Source of the DNA: Thraustochytrium sp. TN22
Taxonomy: Eukaryota; Sar; Bigyra; Thraustochytrida; Thraustochytriidae
Direction of reading: 5' to 3'
DNA: 64,000 bases
Assembly (NCBI GenBank): GCA_013306675.1
Contig: JABLUY010000170.1
Coordinates: 1-64,000 of the forward strand
How positions within the stretch are numbered: the stretch's first letter is position 1; the number at the start of each line of letters is the position of its first letter. The notes beneath the pieces are model-generated. The model was not told where the DNA came from. It did no database searches and worked only from the letters and a program-made list of their open reading frames with translations. Made by a program: the position numbers and the translations under genes. Of the stretch, positions 9,031 to 21,100 are shown one piece after another.

Positions 9031-10205
9031 GCGCGGGCGGCACGCCGTGCTCCACGCCCGAGCCCTCGTCCCGCCCTCCCGCGCCCGCGCGGAGAAGGTT
9101 TTGCCCGAGGCGAGGGCTGCTCGCGGGCGCCGCCACCACGAGCGAGAAGGTCGCGAAGCTGCGCCACGCCGCCACGGCCACTGCTTGCCGCCGAGGGACG
9201 CCGACCGACTGTCTCGCTCGGTGCCGTCCTCTCTCTCATGCTCTAGAGCTAGCCTAGCCTAGGCCTAAGTTAGTTGTGAAGGAAAGCATGGTGAGTGAGC
9301 GCAGCGCATTCGGCGTCAGCGACTCCGCCACGGCGGCCATCACCACGGGCGGAGAGCGGCCAAGGCAAAAGGCCGCAGCGGGATTTGGTTGGACTGTGAG
9401 GGAGAGAGGGATGATCGTGGCCGATTGCTGCGTCGCCGAGTGCCGGCAACTTCTAGGACGTGGACGTGGTGGGCGCGCCGCGGCACCGGCCTTGCGTGAT
9501 GTGAAGTGAAGTGAGGCCCGCTCGCGAATTCGCGCCTCGGAACGAAGCGCCAAGTCCGTCCGGGGACTCATACGCCGGCTCGCTCGCGAATCCGCGGCTC
9601 GGAATGAAGCGCCAAGTTCGTCCGGGACTTGTACGCCGGCTCGCTCGAGGCCAGCCACGGCGTCTTGACTGGAACACACCGCAAGCCATGGCCAGGCAGC
9701 GCTCGACTCTACTCGAGCGCTGCTCGCTGCTGCTCGCTCTCGAGCTCGCAGCGCTGACGGCAGCGAAAAGCGAGCCAGTGCGGTTGGCAGAAGGCTGCGC
9801 CGGTCGATGACCGCAGGCCCTTTGGTATGATGAATGATGATGTCGGCGCGGCCCGGACCGCTCCCAGCCAGGTGCGCCGCCTGGCCGTGGCCGACGGGGC
9901 TCGCTGCCGATGGCATGACATGCGGCCAGTTGGCCGTCTCCCTGCCCTGCACGCGCGCCTCGGCTGGCCGGCTGGCCGGCTGGACGGCTGGCCCCCCTGG
10001 GGCTGCCATGTGCGCGATAGGGTCCCAGGCGGACAGCGGCGCCCACAATTCGTCCCAGCAGCGCGCGTCCCAGGAGTCCCAGGCAATGCTCGAGCGCGGC
10101 GTCACGCGCGCGGGGCGCGGCGACGGCGACGAGGAGCAGGCAGACCTGCCTCCACCTCGGCGCGCACGAGACGCGCTAGGACTGACTGCTTGCTCGCCAG
10201 GGACC
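9031..10205. other. Divergent spacer between ankyrin-TPR and myosin genes
   Basis: About 1.2 kb between two divergently transcribed genes, so it should contain both promoters. It includes a 62-bp tandem duplication (9521-9646, ctcgcgaat...ccaagtccgtccggg). A frame in phase with the myosin opens at an ATG at 9834, but the intervening residues lack conservation-like features. I treat it as UTR. Confidence 0.5.
9521..9646. repeat. 62-bp tandem duplication
   Basis: The block ctcgcgaattcgcgcctcgg through tacgccggctcg at 9521 is repeated at 9583 with few changes (ctcgcgaatccgcggctcgg). It lies in the myosin upstream region. Confidence 0.75.
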
Positions 10206-13200
10206 ATGCTGGGCCAGGAGGTCTGGTTCGCGCAGGCGAGCGAGGGCGGCGGCACGGAGTGGCGGCGCGGGCGTGTAGAGCAGGAGCACGGCGAGGAGGT
10301 CGCGCTACGCGAGGCGGAGGCGCGGCCGAGCGGCAGGAATGTCGTGCACCGGGCGGCGCGCAGCGGCGTGCTGCCGGCGAACCCGCTGCGCGCCACGACG
10401 GAGGACATGAGCAGCCTCAAGCACGTGCACGAGCCGGCGCTGCTGCACAACCTGGAGGAGCGCGCGCTGGCCGACAGCCCGTACACCTTCCTGGGCACTG
10501 TGCTGGTGACGATGAACCCGATCAAGGACGTGGGCGACCCCAAGGCGCTGCTGGGATCCAGCAAGGCCCTGGACCAGGCCCACCCGTACGGGCTCGCGGA
10601 GCGCGCGTATCAGCAGGTCACCTTCGCTGCGCGGCGGCGCTCCAACGACGCGCGGCGCGGGCCCGCCGCCGCCACCTCCGAAGCGGCCGCCAGCGACCTG
10701 CCGCCATGCCACGCCACGGTGGTGGTCTCGGGCGAGTCCGGGAGCGGCAAGACCGAGTGCTCCAAGCGCGTGCTGCGGCACCTGGTGGCGCGCTGCGCAC
10801 CGACGCCAAGCAAGCGCGAGCGCGTGGACAGCGGGCTGTCTGGCCTCGAGCGCGCCCTGCTGGACGCGCACCCGGTGCTGGAGGCCTTCGGCAACGCGAC
10901 GACGCTGAGCAACCACAATTCCTCGCGCTTCGGCAAGCTCACCAAGCTCTTCTTCCGCGACGGCCGCCTCGTGCGCGCCTGCGTCGACACCTACCTGCTG
11001 GAGCGATCCCGCGTGTCGTCGCACGCGCGCGGCGAGCGCAACTTTCACGTCTTTTATCGCCTGCTGCGCGGCCTGGCGCCGGCGCAGCGCGAGGCGCTCG
11101 GCCTGCGCACCGCGGACGCGGACGCTTTCGCCATCCTGCAGACCGCGGGCGTGGCGGATTGGATCTTCCGCGCCGATGACCAGGCCTTCCAGGACCTTGA
11201 GCGCGGGCTCGCCAGCCTCGGGCTCGGCGACGAGGAGCGCGACCGCGTCTTCGGCGTCCTGGCCGCTGTCCTGCTCCTGGGCAACCTGGCCTTCGCCGAG
11301 GAGACCGACCCGGACGCAGGCCACGCCACGCGCATCGTGGACGAGACCGACCCCGCACAACCCGACGCCACGGTGGATCGCGTTGCCAACCTGCTTGCCG
11401 TGGAGCCCGAGGACGTGCGCGTGATGCTGTGCGAGCGCACGATCAATGCGGCTGGCGAGGCGCTCCAGGTGCAGCTGGACCCGGCGCAGGCCGCGCAGGC
11501 GCGCGACGGCCTGGTGCGCGCCATCTATGAGGCGCTCTTTGACTGGGTCATCGCGCGCGCGAACCGGCACTTCTCGCGCGGCGCACGCAAGTCGCTCGAT
11601 GCCGAGGCCCTGGCGGCCGTCGACAAGGAGAACGCGCCGACCAACCTCAATCAGGCCAACGTTGTCAGCGTGCCGGCGCAGGCCGCGCCCAAGCACTTGA
11701 CCGACGCCGTGGAGGCGTCCATCGGCGTGCTGGACATTTTTGGCTTCGAAAACTTTGACCAGAATGGCCTGGAGCAACTCCTCATCAACTTTGCCAACGA
11801 GACGCTGCAAAAGACCTTTCAAGAGCAGGTGCTCATCGCCGAGGCCAGCCTCTTCCGCAGCGAGGGCATCCTGGACGACGCGGCCGCGGCCAGCGACGGT
11901 GCCAGTGCCGCCAGCCTGCACGGGCCGGCCGTCGCGCTGCTGCAGGGCCGCGGCGGCCTGCTCAAGGTGGTGGAGGACATGTCCATGACACCGCAGCCCA
12001 GCGACGGCAAGCTGCTGCAGCACCTGCACCGCTCCTTCGCGGCCACCGACGGCTACGATAAGCCGCATCCACGCTTCGTTGATACGCACTTTGTCATTAC
12101 GCACTTTGCCGGCCAGGTCTCCTACGCCGTGCAGGGCTTCGTGGACACTAACGTGGACCGCGTGCCGCCCAAGGTCGTCGAGACGCTGTGCCGGTCCGCA
12201 GACGGCCTGCTCGTGGCACAGCTGTTGCGCGCCGAGGCGGCCGCGGCCTCGCGTGGCGCTGGCCTCGGCGGCGTTGCCAGCAAGCGCGCGAGCACCGGCA
12301 AGAAGAAGAGTGGCCTCTGCGGCAAGTTCTCGCTCGAGATCGCGCGCCTGGTTGATGTGCTGGACGCCACGAGCTGTAGCTTTATCCGCTGCATCAAGCC
12401 CAACGCCGCGCTGCAGCGCGGCCCCACGCCGGACTGGATCCACCGCGCGTACGTGTCCAAGCAGCTGCGCTATCTGAGCATCCCGCAGACCGCGCAGGTG
12501 CTCAGCGCGGGCGGCCTGCCCACGCGCATCGCCTACGCGGACCTCGTCGACACCTATCGCAACACCTTGCCGCGCCACGTGCTGGACAACTGGGCGCGCA
12601 TCCCGGGTCGGGCCGACGACCACGCCGCCTTTTGCAGGGCGCTCTTTTATGCGCTTGACGTTGACCAGGCGCTTTACAAGTTCGGCCTCTCGCGCGTCTT
12701 CTTCCGGACGGGCGCGCTCGCTGCCGTGGAGACCATCTTCGCCAAGGCAGCCTCGCTCCAGGGCGACCAGCTCGACGAGATTGCGCGCCGCTTCTCGCTT
12801 TACCACGCGCGCATCGTCTGGAGGCGCTGCATGGCCAAGGTGCTGGCGGCGAACCGCTTCTCGGCGCTCTACCGCGAGGCGCATGCTCGGGCGGTCGCCG
12901 CCGTGCGCATCACCCGCTTCCTCAGCTGTGTCGCGCTGCGTCGCACCTTTCTCATGCTGCGCTCCGCCGCGCTCTCCTTGCAGACGCGCTACCGCGGCGT
13001 GCAGGCCCGCCGCAAGTTCGCGCCAATGCTCGCCGCGCACCGTGAGCGCCTCCGCCGGCTCAAGGAAGAGGAGGAGCGTCGTCGTCGCGCTCAAGAAGAA
13101 GAAGAGGAGCGCCGCCGCCTCCGCGAGCAACAAGAGGCGGAGGAAGAGCGTCGTCGCGTGCAAGACGAGCAGCAGCGGCAGCAGCAGCAGCAGCAACAGC

Positions 13201-13829
13201 AGCAACAGCAGCAGCATATTTCTCAGCAGCTCGAGCAGGTGGCCGAGGAGGACGAGGAAAAGGTGGTGATGGAGGCCAAGCCCAAGTCCGCAACTGTGGA
13301 GGAGCTGGACGATGACAAGGTGGAGCAGGAGCTCCACATCACCCTGCGCCCGAACCCGGCGCGAACCCTTTTTGCAAGCGACCACCATGCCGGCGGTGAC
13401 CTGGGCATGGAGAGCGACGGCAATGTGACCGACTGGGATGATGACATGGAAGACGGCATGGGCCCATCGGAAGGCCTACAGGCCGCAGGGAGCCTGGCCA
13501 TGGTCGTCTCGCCGCGCTCGCGCAGCCAGCGGCTCCTAGATGTGCCCGCGGCCGCAGCCACGCGCATCCACGAGCTCGAATCCGAGGTGAAGAGCATGCG
13601 CAAGGCACTTGAGAACATCCAGGGCAGCCAGCAAGCTATGCTTCGCATGATGGAGGAGTCGCAACGTCGCGAGCGCCTCGTACTGGAGGAGCACTTTCGG
13701 CTTCTGCGGCATCTCGAAAAGGGCGGCTCGGGCGTCATGCGACGGCCGCCGTCGCTCAAAAAGATCCAGCGCGCTCCGGCCTGGGAGTGGTGCCTCTTTG
13801 GCCGCTGCTACAAGGAGGTCGACGAGTGA
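10206..13829 (+). CDS. Myosin heavy chain, unconventional
   Basis: A 1,207-residue actin motor. The ATG at 10206 is preferred because it directly precedes an SH3-like myosin N-domain (MLGQEVWFAQASEGG); an in-frame ATG at 9834 would add 124 low-complexity residues. All motor motifs are present: P-loop GESGSGKTE (about 175), switch I NHNSSRFGK (about 236), switch II and relay DIFGFENFDQNGLEQLLINF (about 510), and the conserved SFIRCIKPN (about 726). One clear IQ motif (ALSLQTRYRGVQARRKF, about 920) follows, then a charged helix ending in a polyglutamine run (CAG/CAA, about 13165-13215), an acidic linker and a short C-terminal coiled coil. The tail lacks FERM, MyTH4 and PH signatures, so I cannot assign a class. 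It should hydrolyse ATP and move on actin. Confidence 0.93.
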   Translation: MLGQEVWFAQASEGGGTEWRRGRVEQEHGEEVALREAEARPSGRNVVHRAARSGVLPANPLRATTEDMSSLKHVHEPALLHNLEERALADSPYTFLGTVLVTMNPIKDVGDPKALLGSSKALDQAHPYGLAERAYQQVTFAARRRSNDARRGPAAATSEAAASDLPPCHATVVVSGESGSGKTECSKRVLRHLVARCAPTPSKRERVDSGLSGLERALLDAHPVLEAFGNATTLSNHNSSRFGKLTKLFFRDGRLVRACVDTYLLERSRVSSHARGERNFHVFYRLLRGLAPAQREALGLRTADADAFAILQTAGVADWIFRADDQAFQDLERGLASLGLGDEERDRVFGVLAAVLLLGNLAFAEETDPDAGHATRIVDETDPAQPDATVDRVANLLAVEPEDVRVMLCERTINAAGEALQVQLDPAQAAQARDGLVRAIYEALFDWVIARANRHFSRGARKSLDAEALAAVDKENAPTNLNQANVVSVPAQAAPKHLTDAVEASIGVLDIFGFENFDQNGLEQLLINFANETLQKTFQEQVLIAEASLFRSEGILDDAAAASDGASAASLHGPAVALLQGRGGLLKVVEDMSMTPQPSDGKLLQHLHRSFAATDGYDKPHPRFVDTHFVITHFAGQVSYAVQGFVDTNVDRVPPKVVETLCRSADGLLVAQLLRAEAAAASRGAGLGGVASKRASTGKKKSGLCGKFSLEIARLVDVLDATSCSFIRCIKPNAALQRGPTPDWIHRAYVSKQLRYLSIPQTAQVLSAGGLPTRIAYADLVDTYRNTLPRHVLDNWARIPGRADDHAAFCRALFYALDVDQALYKFGLSRVFFRTGALAAVETIFAKAASLQGDQLDEIARRFSLYHARIVWRRCMAKVLAANRFSALYREAHARAVAAVRITRFLSCVALRRTFLMLRSAALSLQTRYRGVQARRKFAPMLAAHRERLRRLKEEEERRRRAQEEEEERRRLREQQEAEEERRRVQDEQQRQQQQQQQQQQQQHISQQLEQVAEEDEEKVVMEAKPKSATVEELDDDKVEQELHITLRPNPARTLFASDHHAGGDLGMESDGNVTDWDDDMEDGMGPSEGLQAAGSLAMVVSPRSRSQRLLDVPAAAATRIHELESEVKSMRKALENIQGSQQAMLRMMEESQRRERLVLEEHFRLLRHLEKGGSGVMRRPPSLKKIQRAPAWEWCLFGRCYKEVDE

Positions 13830-13856
13830 CTCGGAGGCGCGCGATGAAAATTCTTC

Positions 13857-13915
13857 TCTTCTCTTCTGGTCTGGTCTGGTCTGGTCTCGTCTCGTCTCGT
13901 CTCCTCTCCTCACTT
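13857..13915 (+). repeat. Pyrimidine pentamer repeat after the myosin stop
   Basis: A run of tctgg then tctcg pentamers (tctggtctggtctggtctcg and onward) lies 28 bp past the myosin stop, in the short convergent spacer between the myosin and sorting-nexin genes. It is probably part of a 3' UTR. Confidence 0.7.
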
Positions 13916-14015
13916 CACGTCTTACAAATGCGTTTGCGGGTCATGGTCTTATGTTCGTGTACTTCATACTGCTGCTTACCACCGTCTCCTCCTTGTCCCT
14001 TCTTGCGAGAAACAC

Positions 14016-15410
14016 TCATCTACATGAGACGCAGACGTCCTCCTCGAGCTCCAAGAGGTGCTTGCGGTACGGCGCGGCAAAGCCTGGCCCAAATGAGCGA
14101 ATAGCCTGGATCTTGCGCTCCACAAAGTGCTGCGTGTCCGATAGCAGGAGCGCCTTGACAATCTGGTCGCGCTCGATCTCGGCAAGCTTGCGCTTGTAGG
14201 CAGCCTGCGTGACCTTTTCTGTAATCTTGGGCACGCGATTGTGGCGCCCGAGGCTCTCGACGCGGTGCTGCTCCTCGACGTGCTGCTGCACCGCGTGGTC
14301 CAGAGTCGCGATCTGCTGCTCGAGCTTGCCAACGCGCGAGAGCAGACGCTGCATCTCACAAATGTCGTCGAGCTCCTGCCGTACGACCTGGTAAAAGTGT
14401 TGTGTGAGAAGCGCCGGGTACTTGGCAGAGGCGGCGCTCCAGGCGGTGACGAAGCTGTCCAGGTCATCCACCGCCTCAAGCAGCGCGTTGCGGAGCGGCC
14501 CGTCCGCGTCCTTGATGCGTGGCTCGCGCACGTTGGACGCCAGGTCCTGCAGCGCGCCAACATATTGCGCGGCAGCCGCAGCCATGCGCGCGAGCGCCTC
14601 CTCCATTGCCGTGAGCAGCTTGCCCAGCACCCACAGCTGCGTGGAGATGTGCGTCGTGGCCAGGTGGTGGTCGGCGGCGTCGGCGCCGAGCTTGAAGTGC
14701 TGAATGGCCTCGAGCCACCGGCGCTTGCCCTCGTTCGAGTCGTTCGCGTTGCGGTCCAGCGCCGTGCCCGGCTGGAAGGCCGTCACCGTCGCCTTGACCG
14801 TCTCCCAGCGGTGCGGATCGGCCTCGCACACAAAGCTGCGCACGGTGGCGTCCGCGCGAAAGTACGGCACGCGCAGCACGCTGTCGAGGAAGACCGAGAG
14901 CTCTCGCGCCCGCTCGCGCAGGAAGCTCGACGTCTTGACCACGCGCTTCTCCGGCAGGCGCGGCACGACCAGACCAGCGTAGCGCTTGCGCAGCACGTCC
15001 TGAAGGAACTCAAACTCGGAGAACCGCCTGCGCACGGGTCCGGCGCTGGGCCCCAGCGCCGGCGCCGCCACCTTGAAGAAGACGGGCGGGTTCGGGCTCA
15101 GCAGCGAGCGCGGGCCGTGCTCCGGGTCGCCGACCTCCACGGCGATGCGCTGCGTCACGGTCTCCCGCTGCCAGCGGAAGTGCTCCGCCCAGAAGTCCGC
15201 GTCCTCGCGCAGCAGCGCGCGCGCCACCTCGTGCTGCTCGGCGTCCTCCTTCTGCTCCAGGTGGGCCGGCGCGCCACCCGTCCCACCCCCTCCGATCCTC
15301 GTCTCGGCGGCCGCCTTGCGCGCGGCGGCCGCGGCCGCGGCGGGGGTGGCGGCGGCGGTGGCGGGCGCCGCGGCGCTGGGCGCGGCCGGCGCCGCCGCCT
15401 CCCCCTCGCG

Positions 15411-15442
<32 letters not shown>

Positions 15443-15761
15443 CGACGACGGCGGGCGCGCGGCGCGCGCCCCGTGCTCCGACACGGCCATATCGTTCTCC
15501 TCGCCTGGCGCGCGCGGCGGCGGCGGCGGCGGCGGGCGGCGGCGGCGCTGCGCGGGCGCGCGCGGGGCCGCGCGGCGGCGGCGGCGAGCCCGGCGGCGGC
15601 GGCGGCGGCGGCGGCGGCGCGCGCGCGCGGGCCGGGCGCGAGGCGGGCTCGGAACTGCTCAATGGGCTCTGCTCTGTCTTCCTGCACAGCAAAGCGCAAC
15701 CGGGAAGCCGCCCTTTGCGCGCCGCGCCCAAAGTGGAGCCCCCGCGCGCGCAAGTGGGCAT
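14016..15761 (-). CDS. Sorting nexin, PX-BAR type (SNX4-like)
   Basis: A frame of 581 residues. Residues about 1-190 are Pro/Ala/Arg/Gly low complexity encoded by GCC/GGC runs. A PX domain follows (about 210-330) with FFKVAAPAL, RRRFSEFEFLQDVLRKRY and the phosphoinositide-binding VVPRLPEKRVVK. This spacing and the PLPEKR signature resemble SNX4/SNX7/SNX30. The rest is a helical BAR-like region (ARELSVFLDSVLRV, LWVLGKLLTAMEEALARMA, LEQQIATLDHAVQQHVEEQH) that would dimerise and bend endosomal membrane. Expected role: PtdIns3P-dependent recycling from endosomes. The start is doubtful. The ATG at 15761 precedes long low-complexity sequence, whereas another ATG at 15490 (MAVSEHGAR) lies in a different frame. 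An unrecognised intron or a sequence error in the GC run is possible. Confidence 0.8.
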
Positions 15762-16199
15762 CCGCGCCCCGCAAGTGGCGCGCGCGCGCCGAACCCCACT
15801 TGGCCGTTCTGGGCGCGGATATCACCGACGACCGAGGATAAGCTACCACGGGCAACGGATCGCTGCGGCCGCCGCGGTCAGTGGCTCGAGGCCTTGTCCG
15901 GGAGAGGAGAAGAGAGAGGATGGAGAATGCGCGGCACGTGCGCGGGCGCGCCTCCGCGGGCGCAAGCTTTTTGCCATTGACTGCCTTGGAGGTCTGGTGG
16001 AGGACGACGGTGGGCGAGACGCGCCTGTAGGAACCGTGGAGTGGAGGAATCGTCGCTTGCGCCGCTGCATTGCACCGCACGCACTGCGCTGGCGAGGTGC
16101 GACTGCGCGGCGGAGAGGGAGCTGCTGCTGCTGCTGCAGTGCGCCGCGGTCGGCGACGACGAGGTGGATGGCGGCGAGGTAGAGGAGAAGGAGCGCAGG
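15762..16199. promoter_or_regulatory. Divergent promoter region, GC-rich
   Basis: The 440 bp between the sorting nexin (leftward) and the large coiled-coil gene (rightward) must hold both promoters. No TATA-like box stands out. A GTG-initiated extension of the right-hand frame begins at 16041, but it has no ATG until 16200. Confidence 0.4.
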
Positions 16200-18080
16200 A
16201 TGGAGAGACCGCCGCCGCCAGGCAGCGCGGGGTGGCAGGGGTGGGAGACGGAGCTGGACGCGGAGCTGCTGGCAGCGGCAGAGGCCGCGGAGGAGGCCGG
16301 CGTCGCAGGGAGCGCGGCGGCGGAGACGGACCTGGAGGCGGTGCTGCGCAAGGCAGTGGAACTAGGGCACGCAGAGGTGAGCCCGAGGGAGGCCAAGGCG
16401 CAGCGGAGGGGAGACCTGACGACGCCGCTCAAGGAGCGGAGCAGGCAGAGGTTCCTTCGCAGAGGCTTGCTGGAGCGCAGGCAGCAGGTCGTGAAGGACG
16501 CGAGCCGCGCAAAACGCAAGTACCTGGATGACCAGGTAGCGGCCAAAAATGAGCAGCACATCGTGTACGCGCGCAAGCCGGCCGGTGAGTCGCGGCGGCG
16601 CGCGCGCTACAACAGCGACTGCGCGCACGGACAGGGGTCCGCCTTGCCCATTGGCTTCAGCGACCGCGCGCTCCTCGAGGCGCTGCGCAAGCGCGCCGAG
16701 GAGGGCGACCTGTACGCGTACGAGCGGCTGCGGCGCCTGCTCGGCGGGGCGCGCCCCACGGACGCCGTGGAGCCCTTCGAGTCCTTCGAGATCAGCCTGC
16801 CGTCACCCGGGCCGCGCGCCACGGCGCGCGGCTCGCCGCCCGCCTCGCCCAAGATGGTCGCCTCCATCCCGCACGCGGACGCGCTCACATACCGCGACGA
16901 GGAGGGCGCCAAAGCGATGGCCATTACGTGCACGCCCCGCAGCGAGTACGAGACGGACGCCTCGTCGGAGGCCTCAGACCCGAACGCGCCACCCGGATCT
17001 AGGAAGCGCAAGAGCAGGCGACGCAAGTCTGTAGTAGAGGGTGACGATGACGATGAAGACGTGGACGCGCCCGTGGCCAAGCCGCCTGAAGAGCGCATCA
17101 CGCTGCTCAGAGTGCTCACCTGGTTTGACGACTACGACCTGCGTGCAGACGACCGCTTCATGACGGCAAGCGAGCAGGTCGGCCGGCGCGCCTGGGACCG
17201 CGAGTGCGAGCAAAGGGAGCTTGAAGAATGGCTTGCCGCGCCCGAGGATGTTCCAGACCCTGACAAGACCTCGCCCACGCTGCTGCGGCTCGAATTGCGC
17301 GTCGCGAGCTCCTTTGCGCGATGCTGGCTTGCGCCCGACGGCGTGAGTGCCGTGGAGCTGCCCTTTGGGGCGCCGCTGCCGACGCAGACGGCCGTGCACT
17401 GGCCGACGGGCCTCCACGCGTGGTGGCTCTCACCGGCGAACGACTCGCGTCGAAGGGTCTTCCTCGACGCGGAGCTGGGCTTCGCCTGCACGCGCGAGGA
17501 CGTGCGCGCACAGGCGGACCAGTTCCGGGTGGTGCACGTGGAGCCGGAGCACGCATCCTCGCGCGATCGCGAGCTGCGGCAGCGCTGGCGCGACTTCCGC
17601 ACGTGGTACTTTGGGCCCGACGGCCTGCTCGCGCGTCAGGCTGTGCTCAACGTTGAGGCGCTGCGCCTGGCACGCGCCTGGACCTCGCACTGGGCGGAGT
17701 GGGTCCGCTTCGCGCGGGACCGCGGCCTGCTCGGTGAGACGACGCGCGCCGTGGTGGGGCCCATGCCCACGCGTTGGGCGCTCGTGCGTGCCTTCGAGCC
17801 GGACCTGGCTCCCGTGGCGGACGAACACCGCTTTGAGGAGGACTGGGGCGAGAACCTGCAGTGGTCCAACATGAGCGACGAGGAGCGTCTGCTCGAGGTC
17901 AATGTGGCCTTGAATGACCACATCGTACGATCTCTGGCCGAGGCCGACGGCATTATCGCGCCGGGCCGCGCCTCTGCGCGGCTCCGGCTTAGGAACCGGG
18001 CTAGCGATGGCGAGGACCGCGGTAGCTCCAGCAAGGACGACCAGGTTGAGGAAGATGAGGACGACGAGCAGGAGGACGAG

Positions 18081-18115
<35 letters not shown>

Positions 18116-21100
18116 GGATGAGGAGGACGACGAGGACGATGAGGAAGAGGAGGAGGCCGAGGAGGCCAGGCGCGCAGAGGCCATGGAGGCCATGCTGCTC
18201 TGGTTTCCGGGCAACGCGGAGATCCGCGAGAACTTCCTCCGCCGCGAGATCCGCTGCGCCGCCGGCGACTTCGTCCTGGAGAAGCCGATGTTTCTGCGCG
18301 CATGCACGCGCGGCGGCTTGCATATCGGCAGCGACCCGGCCGTCGGGTCCATGAAGCGGCGCCTGTCGGTGGCCACGCCACCGGACGCGGCCGGCCAGGC
18401 CGAGCGTCGGCAGCGCGCCTCCATCCTCTCTGAAGCCGCCGACCTGCAGCGCTTGCAGAGTATGCTCTCGCTGGACGCCGAGAGCGAAAGCTTCGGCAGC
18501 GACACGGAAGGCACTGATGAGCTGCAGGAGTTTGCGATGCAAGAGGCTCTTGAGGGCTTCCTCGCGCCGTTTGAGGCCGATGAGGACGCAGAGGGGCCAG
18601 CGCCCGCCACACTCACGACGCAGAAGAGAGCCTCGCTCATGAACGTACGCAAGAACCGCAAACTGGAGCTGGAGCGCGCAAAGCGCGACCTGCTCGCGGC
18701 CAAGAACATCTTCGAAGAGATGACGCAGCTGCTCGAGCAGCTGCAACACGCGGCCGTGGAGCGCGCCAAGCGCGCCTGCGATTCGGCCTGCGACGCGACG
18801 CGACGGCGCTCGGTACGGCAGACGCTGCGGCTGAGCAGCGTCCACGTGGTGGGCGCGCGCCTCGCGATGCTGGAGGACGCGGAGTCGCGCGCGCGCGACC
18901 GCATCGACGCGCTCAAACTGCGTTGTCGCGCTTCCGTCGTGGCGGAGCAGCGCTCCAACGAGCTGTTGCGCCAGCTGGGCAGCCTGCAGCTCGAAACGAT
19001 CGAGGCGGCGCTCCGCGTGGCGCAGGAGAAGGCTCTCGAGTCGCTCCGTGCGATGCACGGCGTCGAGGGCGACGAAAGCATGGGCGTGTCCGCGACGGAC
19101 GCCTCATCCAAGCCAGCCGCCTCCTCGAAGCGGGAGGTCGACGACGACGAAGAGTGGGACACCCTCGAGGCCGTCGGCGCCCGCGCGCTGGCACGCCGCT
19201 ACGCGATCGAGGAGCTCACGCGGCTCTTGGGCGAGATCCAGCACAACAGCGACGGTGACGACGACGACGACGTGGCGGAAGGGGCCTCCCTCCATCGCGC
19301 GCGCAAGGATGGCGATGAGACGAAGGACGAGAGTGGCAAAGAGGACGCGCCGCGTGCCGCGACGGCTCCTGCTGTGTTGGGCAGTCTGCGCCGTGCGTCC
19401 CGGGCCGCCGCCATGCCACGCCGGCAGTCGCACGCGCTGCAGCACGGCGGAATTCGTTTCAAGACACCGCCACTGCTGAAACAGGCGACCCTCTTCGAGG
19501 ACGACTTCGCCAAGGACCTGGACAACGGGCCGCGCGAGTCCATGTTCGCCACGAGCGACCCAGTGCAGGACCCGAGCATGTCGGACTTTAAGACCTGGTA
19601 CGCGCAGAACAAGGACGTACGCATGAATTACCTGCGCAGCCGCATGAACAAGCTCGGCGAGTACCGCGCCGCCATGCGTGAGCGGGGCCAGGCGCGCCGC
19701 ATCGTGGGGCGCGGCGTCTTTGCCGCCGAGGAGGACCTCGAGGTGCCGCCCGTGGATGCCGCCGTTCTGCGTCGCATCCGCATCAAAAAGTGCATGGGGT
19801 ACTTTAGCGCGGACGAGCTCAAGGCCGATGACGAGGCGATGTGCGAGGCCGAGGCGCAGGGCTGCGCCGAACTCGAGGCCGAGCTCGAGGGCCTGCGCTT
19901 GGCGCAGCTGCGCGCCATGCGCAAGAACCTTATGCGCACCATTGCGAGCGAGATCCTTGAGGCTGTCAACCGCCGCTTCTTCGATGAGAGTGCCGTGGAC
20001 GCCTCGGCGCTCGCTGGCATTCGCTTCTCCGAGGAGGTGCCGGAGCAAGCCGTGGGCTACGTGGACCGCGCCCGTTTTGCGCACGGCAGCGGCCTCGACA
20101 ACGGCGACGAGGAGTACGAGCGCGACCTGGAGCGCTTCGAGGCCGAGCGAGCGGCTCGCGAGGCCGAGGAGAAGCGCCGCAAGGCCGAGCTGCAGCTCAT
20201 GCGAATCGAGGACGAGGAGCTCAAGAAGTTCTACACACGCGAGCGCCGCGCCCTGCTCATGGCCGAGGCGGAACGCGAGCTCAACGAGCGCGCCATGCGC
20301 GAGCGCGACGAGGACCGCCAGCGCCGTGAGCACCCCTCCGGCCTCTGCTGGCGCGAGCTGCAGGCCCTCGACCGGCGCCAGATGGAGGAGGCCGACTTCG
20401 AGTCCCGCCAGCGCTGGCAGGAGATCGACCTGCATGAAATCACCGAGGCGCTCCGCGTGCAGGAGGAGGCCGAGCGCGAGCTTGCCGCCCAGCTCGCCGA
20501 GGAGGAGGCCCTCTGGGCCGACCTCGATCGCTGCCGCCGCATCGCCGAGCAGGACGCCACCGTCTGCCTGCGCGAGCTGCACGACATGGCCGAAGAGGAC
20601 ATCCGCAGCTGCCACATCAACCGCTATTGGGAGGAGGAGCGCCACCGCAACGCGCGGCTGCGCTGGATGGAGTCCGTCGCCTTCGCCCGCTTTGAGCCCT
20701 ACTTTCCGCCCAAGCCTCGTCCTGACGACGTGCGCCACGAACACCAGGACAAGGTGCACGCGCAAGGGCTTCACGAAGAGGAGGCGGTGGAGCTGGAGGC
20801 TGATGAGGACGTGGACCTGCGAGACGAGGCAGACCTCACCGCAGATCGCAACCGCCACGACGTCTTTCGCTTCGCGAATCGCATCCGCTTCCTTGCACCG
20901 CTCGCGCCGCTTTCCAACAAGTACCAGCAGACCATTGGGATCCAGTCCAGCTGCCGCACGAGCGAGACCTACACGCGCAAGTTCCGCTCCCTGCACAAGC
21001 TGCGCCGTGCCCCGCTCGACGACGCCGCTCTCCACGCCCAACGTCGTGCCGCAAAGCGCGCCGCCCAGGCCCGACAGGCCGCTCAGCGCCAGCAGGCCCT

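Noticed and set aside
9834-10205. In-frame 124-codon extension of the myosin
   Set aside because: It is low complexity, and the ATG at 10206 sits at the usual distance from the N-terminal myosin domain.
10305-13388. 1,027-codon minus-strand frame over the myosin gene
   Set aside because: It is antisense to a complete myosin motor; openness follows from GC-rich third positions.
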